Below, in pieces: positions 1 to 5,867 of a stretch of 6,175 nucleotides of DNA. Both the position numbers and the translations under genes were made by a program. The notes beneath the pieces were generated by a model. It searched no databases and was not told the DNA's origin. It worked only from the letters and a program-made list of their open reading frames with translations. Origin of the DNA: Lachnospiraceae bacterium (GTDB lineage: Bacteria > Bacillota_A > Clostridia > Lachnospirales > Lachnospiraceae); contig JAFQDI010000148.1 in the NCBI GenBank assembly GCA_017416055.1, positions 1 to 6,175 of the forward strand. The letters are read 5' to 3'. Within the stretch, counting starts at the first letter, position 1, and each line of letters begins with the position of its first letter.

Positions 1-2
1 AC

Positions 3-590
3 AGAGGAAGCTATACGGACAATATCCAGATGATTACCAGCGACGACGTGTTTGACTATGTGTTGGACATCCGGGCGATGAATGAGGGAATCGACCGGAA
101 ACGGGATGAACTGATAGATGATTACTGGCAGCGGAAGGATTACTTGAGCCGGGAAAATGCCAGCTTTCAGATGAGATCACTCTCGGACTATGACGAACTG
201 AAACGTCACAATGAAGCGAAGCGTCTCACCCCGTCCAAGTATGTGAAGGAAAATGTGATGGGAAATCTCCCGGAGAAGTCCAACGGGGAGAGTGCCTTTC
301 TCTATTTCACGGAGCATATAAAGGAGAATGGGATTTATCTATTGGATGAGCCGGAGAATTCCTTGGCGGCAGGATTGCAACTGAAACTAGCAGAATTTAT
401 TGCGGATTCGGCACGTTTTTTTAACTGCCAATTTATCATGGCGACGCATTCACCGTTTTTACTTTCCATGCCCGGAGCGTTAGTTTATGATTTGGATTCT
501 GTTCCGGTGCGTGAGCGAAACTGGACAGAATTGGAAAATGTAAGGTTGTACGCCGATTTCTTTTTTGAACATAAGGGTGAGTTTCGGTAA
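3..590 (+). CDS. AAA/ABC-like family ATPase, C-terminal part (5' end outside window)
   Basis: The reading frame is open to the left edge, so the ATG at 30 is probably internal and the gene begins upstream. What remains is the back half of a P-loop ATPase of the AAA_21/COG3910 (predicted ATPase) type. It has a charged, probably helical stretch (about nt 60-250), an ABC-like signature SNGES (279-293), a Walker B GIYLLDEPENSL (330-365) with the Asp-Glu pair at 345-350, and a switch-histidine motif MATHSPFLL (438-464). The Walker A must lie upstream and cannot be checked. Such stand-alone, probably cytoplasmic ATPases have no transmembrane partner and mostly unknown substrates. Some relatives sit in defence or DNA-repair loci, but nothing here shows that. 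The next gene starts 63 bases downstream with no terminator visible between them, so cotranscription is possible. Family call is firm; function is unknown. Confidence 0.85.
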   Translation, partial: RGSYTDNIQMITSDDVFDYVLDIRAMNEGIDRKRDELIDDYWQRKDYLSRENASFQMRSLSDYDELKRHNEAKRLTPSKYVKENVMGNLPEKSNGESAFLYFTEHIKENGIYLLDEPENSLAAGLQLKLAEFIADSARFFNCQFIMATHSPFLLSMPGALVYDLDSVPVRERNWTELENVRLYADFFFEHKGEFR

Positions 591-653
591 AAAAATTGCT
601 GTAGGTGACACGGTCTGGTGGTGGAGAAGCAGCAGAGTGGAGATAAATTCAAA

Positions 654-1061
654 ATGAAAGAAAAGATTGTTTACTGGAAGAAAAAAATCGGACATTGGAT
701 TAAGGTGGCACTGGAGTTTATTTTGAACCCGCGATTGTTACTCTGTTTCGGCATCGGCTGGATCATCACCAACGGCTGGTCATATGTCTTCATGGCGGTC
801 GGAACAACATGTGATATCCCTTGGATGGTGGCGGTGTCCGGTGCGTATATGGCTTTTCTATGGTTTCCATTTACGCCGGAGAAGGTGATCACGGTCATTA
901 TCGCCATGTTTCTGTTAAAATGGCTGTTTCCCAATGATCAGAAGACATTACAGAAATTGAGAGATTTGCATGCAAAATTCCACGGAGAGTGGGTAGAGTG
1001 GCGAGAGAAGAGAAAGCAGAAAAGAGAAGAGGAAAAAGAAGCGAAGGCAAAGAAAGCGTGA
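654..1061 (+). CDS. small multi-pass membrane protein with charged C-terminal tail
   Basis: This 135-residue protein is not one I can name. I chose the ATG at 654 over an in-frame GTG at 618 because a GTGGAGA ribosome-site-like sequence (637-643) lies about 10 bases upstream, whereas nothing comparable precedes 618. Three hydrophobic segments are visible at residues about 28-50, 55-72 and 76-92. A basic amphipathic N-terminus (KEKIVYWKKKIGHWIKV) precedes them. The tail from about residue 96 to 135 is almost entirely charged (Lys/Glu/Arg rich), probably a cytoplasmic helix or coiled coil. Two conserved-looking features are an NPR before the first segment and a Trp-rich GWIITNGWSY inside it. 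It follows the ATPase gene by 63 bases and is closed by a strong terminator, so it is probably the last gene of that transcript. No signal peptide or catalytic motif is seen. Confidence 0.75.
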   Translation: MKEKIVYWKKKIGHWIKVALEFILNPRLLLCFGIGWIITNGWSYVFMAVGTTCDIPWMVAVSGAYMAFLWFPFTPEKVITVIIAMFLLKWLFPNDQKTLQKLRDLHAKFHGEWVEWREKRKQKREEEKEAKAKKA

Positions 1062-1096
1062 TCCGGAAGATACCAGAAATAGTTATGGGGAAGTTG

Positions 1097-1133
1097 AGCA
1101 GTACTGCGAATGATCGGCGGTACTGCTTTTTTT
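1097..1133 (+). terminator. intrinsic terminator after the small membrane protein gene
   Basis: AGCAGTAC (1097-1104) pairs perfectly with GTACTGCT (1120-1127). The stem can extend inward by a T-G wobble and two G-C pairs, and a run of seven T (1127-1133) follows. It lies 36 bases after the stop at 1061 and just ahead of the PadR promoter, so it separates the two transcription units. Confidence 0.88.
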
Positions 1134-1154
1134 AATTCCTTTTTTAATAAAAAC

Positions 1155-1183
1155 TTGACAATATCGATATTCGATAATATAAT
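1155..1183 (+). promoter_or_regulatory. consensus sigma-A-type promoter for the PadR-DUF2812 operon
   Basis: The -35 box TTGACA (1155-1160) and -10 box TATAAT (1178-1183) both match consensus in all six positions and are separated by the optimal 17 bases. The expected transcription start is near 1190, giving a leader of about 37 bases. A promoter this strong usually needs tight repression, which fits the inverted repeats woven through it. Confidence 0.9.
1160..1176 (+). promoter_or_regulatory. probable PadR operator, upstream arm
   Basis: AATATCGATATTCGATA is the exact reverse complement of the sequence at 1195-1211. It starts at the last base of the -35 box and ends one base before the -10 box, filling the spacer. 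It contains the 12-bp palindrome AATATCGATATT (1160-1171) and a second overlapping CGATA seven bases on. A protein bound here would block polymerase. Assigning it to the adjacent PadR regulator is inference from position and symmetry. Confidence 0.75.
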
Positions 1184-1194
1184 GTAAGCGAGAA

Positions 1195-1211
1195 TATCGA
1201 ATATCGATATT
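1195..1211 (-). promoter_or_regulatory. probable PadR operator, downstream arm
   Basis: TATCGAATATCGATATT mirrors the upstream arm with no mismatch. It lies just after the predicted start of transcription and ends two bases before the AGGGG ribosome site. The 12-bp palindrome AATATCGATATT (1200-1211) repeats the one at 1160-1171 with centres 40 bp apart, close to four helical turns, so two dimers could bind on about the same face. The symmetry axis of the whole element falls near 1185-1186, between the -10 box and the predicted start. Confidence 0.72.
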
Positions 1212-1226
1212 AAAGGGGTAGATATC

Positions 1227-1535
1227 ATGGCCAGGGAAAAATTTCAGACGTTGACGGAACAGATGTTTTATATTTTGCTATGCCTCAGAGAAGAGTGCTG
1301 CGGAATGGATATTATGGAGAAGGTGAGAACGATCACCGGAGGACGTGTCATCATCGGACCGGGTACGCTTTATAATCTGTTGGAGAATTTCCAGAAAGCA
1401 TGCATGATCCGTGAGACGAAGGTAGAAGGGCGAAGGCGCAGTTATATCCTGACGAATATCGGCAGGCAGGCTCTTGAGGATGAGGTGGCGCGGATGAGTG
1501 TATTGATTCATGATTTTCGAAATTTCACGTCCTGA
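1227..1535 (+). CDS. PadR family transcriptional regulator
   Basis: This 102-residue protein is a compact winged-helix DNA-binding protein of the PadR family. The ATG at 1227 has AGGGG (1214-1218) eight bases upstream. The N-terminal helix (residues about 10-22, EQMFYILLCLREE) is followed by the helix-turn-helix. The family hallmark GPGTLYNLLENF lies in the recognition helix (about 44-55), and the wing is basic (VEGRRRSYILT, about 66-76). The last part (about 77-98, NIGRQALEDEVARM onward) is a single dimerisation helix, as in the short PadR subfamily. PadR proteins typically bind palindromes near their own promoters and are released by a ligand or a partner. The paired TATCGATA-type repeats in its promoter strongly suggest autorepression. 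The next gene, a DUF2812 membrane protein, starts 57 bases after the stop and is very probably coregulated. The ligand cannot be read from the sequence. Confidence 0.95.
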   Translation: MAREKFQTLTEQMFYILLCLREECCGMDIMEKVRTITGGRVIIGPGTLYNLLENFQKACMIRETKVEGRRRSYILTNIGRQALEDEVARMSVLIHDFRNFTS

Positions 1536-1592
1536 CAAGAGAAACGGATGAGAAGTAGTTTAGGAAAGATGAGGAGACAAGGAGGCGATCAG

Positions 1593-2939
1593 ATGAGAAC
1601 AATGCGCAGAATCGAAACCGTTCTTCCATATGATGAGGAAAAGATCATCAGGCATTTGGAGAAAATGGCCAGAAAAGGCTGGCTGTTATCTGAGATAAAC
1701 AAGTTTTTTTGGACATATCGACGGGTTGAACCTTCTGATCTGAAATTTAGCACGACCTGGTGTTCTCATGGTTCTGAGTATAATCCGGAGCCGACAAAAG
1801 AGCAGCAGATTCTCTGGGATTACTGTAAAGAGGCAGGATGGACGATGGCGGCGGAGTTTGGGCAGATGCAGATTCTGTATTCCGAGGAAGAGAATCCGAT
1901 GCCGGTGGAGACAGATGAGGTCGTGAAACTGGGACTGATTCATCAGGCGATGAAAAAGACATATATCCCCGGCATTTTGGCGGGAATGCTGTTAGTAATT
2001 GTTTCAGGCTGGCGAATTTGCAGCATGTTCATAGCGCGGCCCTTTAACTGGCTGTTGTCGGATGTGAACTGGATATTCTTGTCGGCCCTGCTTTTCTTGG
2101 GACTTCACCATCTGCTGAATCTATCGAGCTATTTTTTGTGGTATGTAAGATCAGAAAGGCGAGTGAAACGCGGAGAACTGTGCGTGAAGAAAAAGACCGA
2201 AGGTTTTGTGAGCGGTTTCTGTTTGGTAGCGGGGACAGCATTGCTTTTGTGGGAGATATTTCTGCTGGTTGGAGTAAGAGAAGCGCTGACCTTTATCCTG
2301 GCGGCCGTCTTGTTGGCGGTATTGCTGGAAGGGCTGAAGGCTCTATTTAGAAAATTGAAGCTGTCAAAGGAGGTCAATCAGGTGCTCACTGTGATCTGCT
2401 TTGCGATCCTGTTTGGTATATTTGTATTTGGCATGGTGAAGGGGATCGTGACATTTGACAGAATGGATTCGGTCGAGAAGAATTTGCATACAGCCGAGGA
2501 ACTTCCGCTGGTGATTGAGGATATGAGGGAAACGGAAGTTGATGATTATTTCTATGGATTGCAGGAAAAAGAGTCGATTTTTTACCACTGGGTATGGGGA
2601 TATCAGAGACGTAAGGAACCGACATTGTTATCTGACCTTGGCGAAAATGAGTTGGAGTACAGAATTGTTGAGGTGAAGATTCCCCTGGGTTATGATCTGT
2701 GCCTAGCCTCTTTCCTGGGTGAGGAGGTGCTTCAGGAAGCGAGCGAGAGGTGGCTGAAGATCGATGCTGAGAGCTGGGGAGCGGACACCGTATACCGGAA
2801 TCATTACACCTCAGATGAGAATCGAGTATATTTGACGGAGTATGTGATCTGCCGGGAGAATCGGATCGTACAGTTAAGATTTGACTGGGAGCCGACCGAA
2901 GAAGAACTTCAAGTTGCAGCAAAAAAGCTTGTCAATTGA
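1593..2939 (+). CDS. DUF2812 domain-containing membrane protein (PadR-associated)
   Basis: The start at 1593 is preferred over an in-frame ATG at 1548 because AAGGAGG (1579-1585) lies seven bases before it; this gives 448 residues. Residues about 8-100 form a DUF2812 domain with the typical EKMARKGWLL and YCKEAGW motifs. Five hydrophobic segments follow at about 124-147, 158-182, 205-227, 229-250 and 264-288. The loops 185-204 and 251-263 are strongly basic, so the positive-inside rule predicts the N-terminus in the cytoplasm and the C-terminal domain (289-448) outside. That outer domain is acidic and rich in Trp and Tyr, and ends in a QLRFDWEPTEEEL segment like those seen at the ends of other DUF2812 proteins. 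DUF2812 genes are commonly found beside PadR regulators in Firmicutes, but their biochemical role is unknown. An envelope-stress sensor or effector is a plausible guess only. No catalytic motif is apparent. Confidence 0.9.
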   Translation: MRTMRRIETVLPYDEEKIIRHLEKMARKGWLLSEINKFFWTYRRVEPSDLKFSTTWCSHGSEYNPEPTKEQQILWDYCKEAGWTMAAEFGQMQILYSEEENPMPVETDEVVKLGLIHQAMKKTYIPGILAGMLLVIVSGWRICSMFIARPFNWLLSDVNWIFLSALLFLGLHHLLNLSSYFLWYVRSERRVKRGELCVKKKTEGFVSGFCLVAGTALLLWEIFLLVGVREALTFILAAVLLAVLLEGLKALFRKLKLSKEVNQVLTVICFAILFGIFVFGMVKGIVTFDRMDSVEKNLHTAEELPLVIEDMRETEVDDYFYGLQEKESIFYHWVWGYQRRKEPTLLSDLGENELEYRIVEVKIPLGYDLCLASFLGEEVLQEASERWLKIDAESWGADTVYRNHYTSDENRVYLTEYVICRENRIVQLRFDWEPTEEELQVAAKKLVN

Positions 2940-2956
2940 GCGGTTTACAGCTTTTT
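2922..2956 (+). terminator. possible weak terminator overlapping the DUF2812 stop codon
   Basis: AAAAAGCT-T-GT (2922-2932, one bulged T) can pair with ACAGCTTTTT (2947-2956) across a 14-base loop. The T-run is only five bases and the stem has few G-C pairs, so termination would be partial. It would be A-run/T-run symmetric and could be read on either strand. It sits between the PadR operon and the next promoter. Confidence 0.35.
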
Positions 2957-2972
2957 GTAATAATTAATAATA

Positions 2973-3001
2973 TTCCCAAGCAAATTAAAGTGTGATATAA
3001 T
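2973..3001 (+). promoter_or_regulatory. extended -10 promoter for the PF09818 ATPase gene
   Basis: A TGA-TATAAT extended -10 (TG at 2993-2994, TATAAT at 2996-3001) is paired with a -35-like TTCCCA (2973-2978, four of six consensus positions) at 17 bases. The predicted start is near 3008, which leaves a leader of about 59 bases before the ATG at 3067. Confidence 0.72.
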
Positions 3002-3066
3002 ATGAGTAAGCAATGAGCAAACGCGATGCGGTTGCGAATGCGCGCACTGCGAAAGGAGTGTTTTCG

Positions 3067-4806
3067 ATGAAATCGTCCAGTGATCTGCGTACCCTGTTGC
3101 GATCCATTGACCGGAAAAGCTATCCGGCCTACAAGGAGCTGGCGGGAAGCTGGCAGTTTAAATCTTATATATTGTGTATTGATCATGTGCAGGGAGACCC
3201 CTTTGCGTCCCCCTCGTCAGTCCATGTGGAAGTACCTCTTTTACGGGCAGGGTTTCCGAAAGAGTATTGCGAAAAGAGCTGCATGCGTATTGCGCTGCAG
3301 GATTTTCTGCTCAGGCAGATGGCGGAGCAGTTTGGCCGGGAGAGAGGACAAGCGAAAGGCTCAGGAAAGAGCGGTCTGTTGTTCATCAGCCGTTGCGGGC
3401 AGAAGGTGCTGGAGAGAAGCGCATGTATGATTGAGCGTGATCGAATCATTGTGCGCTTTCAAATCGGCTTTCCGGCTTTTGGGCGTACGATTAATGCCGG
3501 AGAATTGGAAAAGATTTTATTTACTGTTTTGCCTGAGTGCGTGGAGAACAGTTTGTTTTATACGCGATTGGATCAGCGTGCGGTAAAGGCTGCCGTGGAA
3601 CTTTCTGAAGATCAGGAGAGCTTGAGATGTCAGATGCAGGAACGCGGCATCGTTGCTTTTGTGGCAGACGGGGCGATCCTGCCGAGAAAGAGCGGTGTGT
3701 CGGATCTGCCGATGCAGGGCAGTGTTCCTTTTTCTTCTCCGAAATCGATGCGGCAGACATTTGTTTTACCCCACTGTGGAATGATCAGTGGAATGGCGAT
3801 TCCGCATGGCATTACCCTGATTGCCGGAGGCGGCTACCATGGGAAATCCACGCTTCTTGAGGCAATCCAGAACGGGGTTTACGATCATATTGCCGGGGAT
3901 GGCAGAGAGTTTGTGCTGACGGACAAGACCGCGGTGAAGCAGAGGGCAGAGGATGGGCGATCTATCCGTAAGGTGAATATTGATCTTTTTATTCACAATC
4001 TTCCCAATAAAAAGGATACTACCGAATTTTCCACCGAGGATGCCAGCGGTAGTACTTCTCAAGCGGCAGGATTGATGGAGAGCATCGAGGCGGGAAGCAG
4101 ACTTTTGCTTTTAGATGAGGACACCTCGGCGACCAATTTCATGGTGAGGGATCGCCTGATGCAAGAGGTGATTAGCAGGGATAAGGAACCGATCACACCG
4201 TTTATTGAGCGGGCGAGGGATCTGTGCGATGAGGCGGGAATATCCACAATCATGGTGGCAGGAAGCTCGGGAGCCTTTTTCTATCTGGCGGATCATATTC
4301 TGTTGCTGGATAATTATCGCGTCCGTGAGATCACGGATGAAGTGAAGGCGGTCTGTGCTCATCATCCGGCTCCGTCCATCCGCGCGCCCGAATTTCAGAT
4401 TCCGGAATTTAAACGTATATTCCCGGCATTTCGCAGAGCGCAGAGCAGGGACAGCAGATACGACCAGATGAAGGTCAAGGCGTTTGGTGTGGATTCCCTG
4501 AGTCTGGATCGTGAGACGGTGGATGTGCGATATCTGGAACAACTGGTTGACTCCGAGCAGACAATGGCACTGGCTTACCTGATGAGATATTGTCTGGAAA
4601 ATCTGTTGGACGGAAAGCGTACAGTCAGACAGATAGTGAGCCGGGCGATGGAGGTTTTGGAGAAGATGGGGTGGGAGGCGTTTTGCAGAGGGTATGTGCC
4701 CGGCGGTCTGGCGAAGCCCAGAGAGCAGGAGATGTATGCCTGTCTGAACCGATTTCGTGGGAGTACAGCCTCTGTTGAGAAATCACTTTCAGGAGCTGGG
4801 AATTGA
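3067..4806 (+). CDS. ABC-class predicted ATPase (PF09818 family)
   Basis: With the ATG at 3067, preceded by AAAGGAG (3052-3058) at eight bases, the product is 579 residues, a usual full length for this family. An in-frame ATG at 3013 would add 18 residues but has no ribosome site and lies only about five bases after the predicted transcript start. The N-terminal region opens with LRTLLRSIDRKSYPAYKEL and YILCIDHVQGDPFASPS, a family hallmark. The Walker A GGGYHGKST spans residues 254-262 (Lys260), the signature-like SGSTSQAAG is at 327-335, the Walker B LLLLDEDTSATNF at 346-358 (Asp350, Glu351), and a switch-like IMVAGSSGAFF at 395-405, where Gly-Ser-Ser replaces the usual histidine. All ATPase motifs appear intact. 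The family is soluble and has no permease. A trypanosome relative, MRB1590, is an RNA-editing factor with an RNA-binding pore, so nucleic-acid binding is plausible, but the bacterial role is undefined. It is probably transcribed from its own promoter. Confidence 0.93.
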   Translation: MKSSSDLRTLLRSIDRKSYPAYKELAGSWQFKSYILCIDHVQGDPFASPSSVHVEVPLLRAGFPKEYCEKSCMRIALQDFLLRQMAEQFGRERGQAKGSGKSGLLFISRCGQKVLERSACMIERDRIIVRFQIGFPAFGRTINAGELEKILFTVLPECVENSLFYTRLDQRAVKAAVELSEDQESLRCQMQERGIVAFVADGAILPRKSGVSDLPMQGSVPFSSPKSMRQTFVLPHCGMISGMAIPHGITLIAGGGYHGKSTLLEAIQNGVYDHIAGDGREFVLTDKTAVKQRAEDGRSIRKVNIDLFIHNLPNKKDTTEFSTEDASGSTSQAAGLMESIEAGSRLLLLDEDTSATNFMVRDRLMQEVISRDKEPITPFIERARDLCDEAGISTIMVAGSSGAFFYLADHILLLDNYRVREITDEVKAVCAHHPAPSIRAPEFQIPEFKRIFPAFRRAQSRDSRYDQMKVKAFGVDSLSLDRETVDVRYLEQLVDSEQTMALAYLMRYCLENLLDGKRTVRQIVSRAMEVLEKMGWEAFCRGYVPGGLAKPREQEMYACLNRFRGSTASVEKSLSGAGN

Positions 4807-4839
4807 GATATATCGGTTTACCACAGCACCCAATCGAAT

Positions 4840-4879
4840 CTTTTTACAATAGGTCGGAGGCGGGGCTATTGCGATAAAG
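4840..4879 (+). other. interrupted hairpin with Shine-Dalgarno-like loop before the pseudouridine synthase gene
   Basis: CTTT (4840-4843) and CAATAG (4847-4852) can pair with AAAG (4876-4879) and CTATTG (4866-4871) around a small internal loop. The 13-base terminal loop contains GGAGG (4856-4860). There is no T-run, so it is not a terminator. The GGAGG is about 45 bases from the likely ATG at 4906, too far for ordinary initiation; the only nearby start, TTG at 4869, meets a stop after two codons. Pairing is seen by eye only; its function is unknown. Confidence 0.35.
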
Positions 4880-4905
4880 CAGACTAGACCCTATGTATAT
4901 GTGTG

Positions 4906-5844
4906 ATGGAACGAAAAATAAAGTATATCACGGCGGACGAGGAAAACGGCCACACGGTGAAGGATATCCTGCGTCATCATTTCCGGTTGTCTGCCCGTCA
5001 GATCAGTCGGGCAAAGTTCCTTGCCGGGGGAATACTGGTGAACGGCGAGGAAGTGACTGTGCGTCGGTTGCTGAACCCCGGAGATGTTCTGACGGTGACA
5101 TTAGAGGATAAGGAAGCCGGTTCACATCAGCTTCTTCCACAACCGGGAGACTTGGACATCCGATATGAGGATGATGATCTTTTGTTGGTGAACAAGCCGG
5201 CCGGTCTGGTGGTTCACCCGTCACCGGGGCATTACGCAGATTCATTGGCGAATATTTTGGTGTGGCATTACGGACAGCAGGATGAACACATCGTGGTGCG
5301 CCCGGTAGGGCGACTGGATCGGGAGACCAGCGGACTTATCTATATCGCAAAGAATAAGGCGGCCGTGCGCAGTATGGAATTGCAGCGGACAGCGGGAGAG
5401 ATGGAGCGTCATTATCTGGCACTCGTTCACGGAAGTCCGGCGCAGGATGAAGGAATCATCGATGAGCCAATTGGCCCTGATCCCGACGTGTGGATGAAAC
5501 AGCGGGTGACAGAGGATGGAGCTTACGCGAAGACTGCTTACCGGGTGCGAGAGCGCTTTGACGGGTATAGTCTGGTGGAACTTCACCTGTTTACCGGAAG
5601 GACACACCAGATTCGTGTACATATGAGTTGGCTTGGCCATCCGCTTTTGGGGGATTCGATGTATGGAGATGCTACTCTGACCGAAGAAAATAGTAGAGAA
5701 AACTTGGAGTCCGGTGAATTTGGCATGACGCGAACTGCATTACATTCATGGAGGCTTGTCTGTACACAGCCGTTTTCCGGGGAACGGTTGGAGTTTACTT
5801 GCGAATTGCCGGAGGATATGCGGCGGTTAGTGGAGCGTGAATGA
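4906..5844 (+). CDS. RluA/RluD family pseudouridine synthase
   Basis: This 312-residue protein converts uridine to pseudouridine in RNA, most likely 23S rRNA by analogy with RluD; the exact target position cannot be told from sequence. An S4 RNA-binding domain occupies about residues 17-64 (LSARQISRAKFLAGGILVNG). The catalytic domain follows from about 84, with VNKPAGLVVHPS (95-106), the catalytic-loop motif GRLDRETSGL (135-144, nucleophile Asp138) and TGRTHQIRVHM (230-240). The His usually before Arg in HRLD is Gly here, a variant I believe is common in Clostridia. A Glu-rich insert (about 257-270) near the C-terminus is unremarkable. ATG at 4906 is chosen; the GTG immediately before it (4903) is an alternative. 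Neither has a Shine-Dalgarno sequence, unlike every other complete gene here. The ABC subunit gene starts 23 bases after its stop. Confidence 0.94.
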   Translation: MERKIKYITADEENGHTVKDILRHHFRLSARQISRAKFLAGGILVNGEEVTVRRLLNPGDVLTVTLEDKEAGSHQLLPQPGDLDIRYEDDDLLLVNKPAGLVVHPSPGHYADSLANILVWHYGQQDEHIVVRPVGRLDRETSGLIYIAKNKAAVRSMELQRTAGEMERHYLALVHGSPAQDEGIIDEPIGPDPDVWMKQRVTEDGAYAKTAYRVRERFDGYSLVELHLFTGRTHQIRVHMSWLGHPLLGDSMYGDATLTEENSRENLESGEFGMTRTALHSWRLVCTQPFSGERLEFTCELPEDMRRLVERE

Positions 5845-5867
5845 AATCTTTTACGGAGGAAATCAAT

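Noticed and set aside
618..653. GTG start giving a 147-residue version of the small membrane protein
   Set aside because: No purine-rich site precedes 618, whereas GTGGAGA at 637-643 is placed for the ATG at 654.
1548..1592. Upstream ATG adding 15 residues to the DUF2812 protein
   Set aside because: AAGGAGG at 1579-1585 is placed exactly for the ATG at 1593, and the extra residues do not look like the family N-terminus.
2386..2922. 178-residue open frame on the minus strand
   Set aside because: It lies wholly inside the DUF2812 gene, has no ribosome site, and its product is Ser/Pro/Arg-rich low-complexity sequence typical of an antisense shadow.
4111..4542. 143-residue open frame on the minus strand
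   Set aside because: Fully antisense to the motif-bearing PF09818 ATPase gene, with no domain and no ribosome site.
4807..4815. ATATATCGG as a further PadR operator
   Set aside because: Only a half of the TATCGATA palindrome is present, and no second arm is nearby. I found no other full copy of the palindrome in the window.
4843..4872. Promoter TTTACA / TATTGC ahead of the pseudouridine synthase
   Set aside because: The -35 is good (five of six), but the -10 candidate at 18 bases matches only three of six, too weak to annotate.
4893..5111. 72-residue + strand frame starting just ahead of the pseudouridine synthase
   Set aside because: It overlaps the well-supported S4 domain in another frame, lacks a ribosome site, and its sequence is Gly/Arg/Ser-rich noise.
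5242..5640. 132-residue open frame on the minus strand
   Set aside because: Antisense to the catalytic domain of the pseudouridine synthase, with no recognisable motif.
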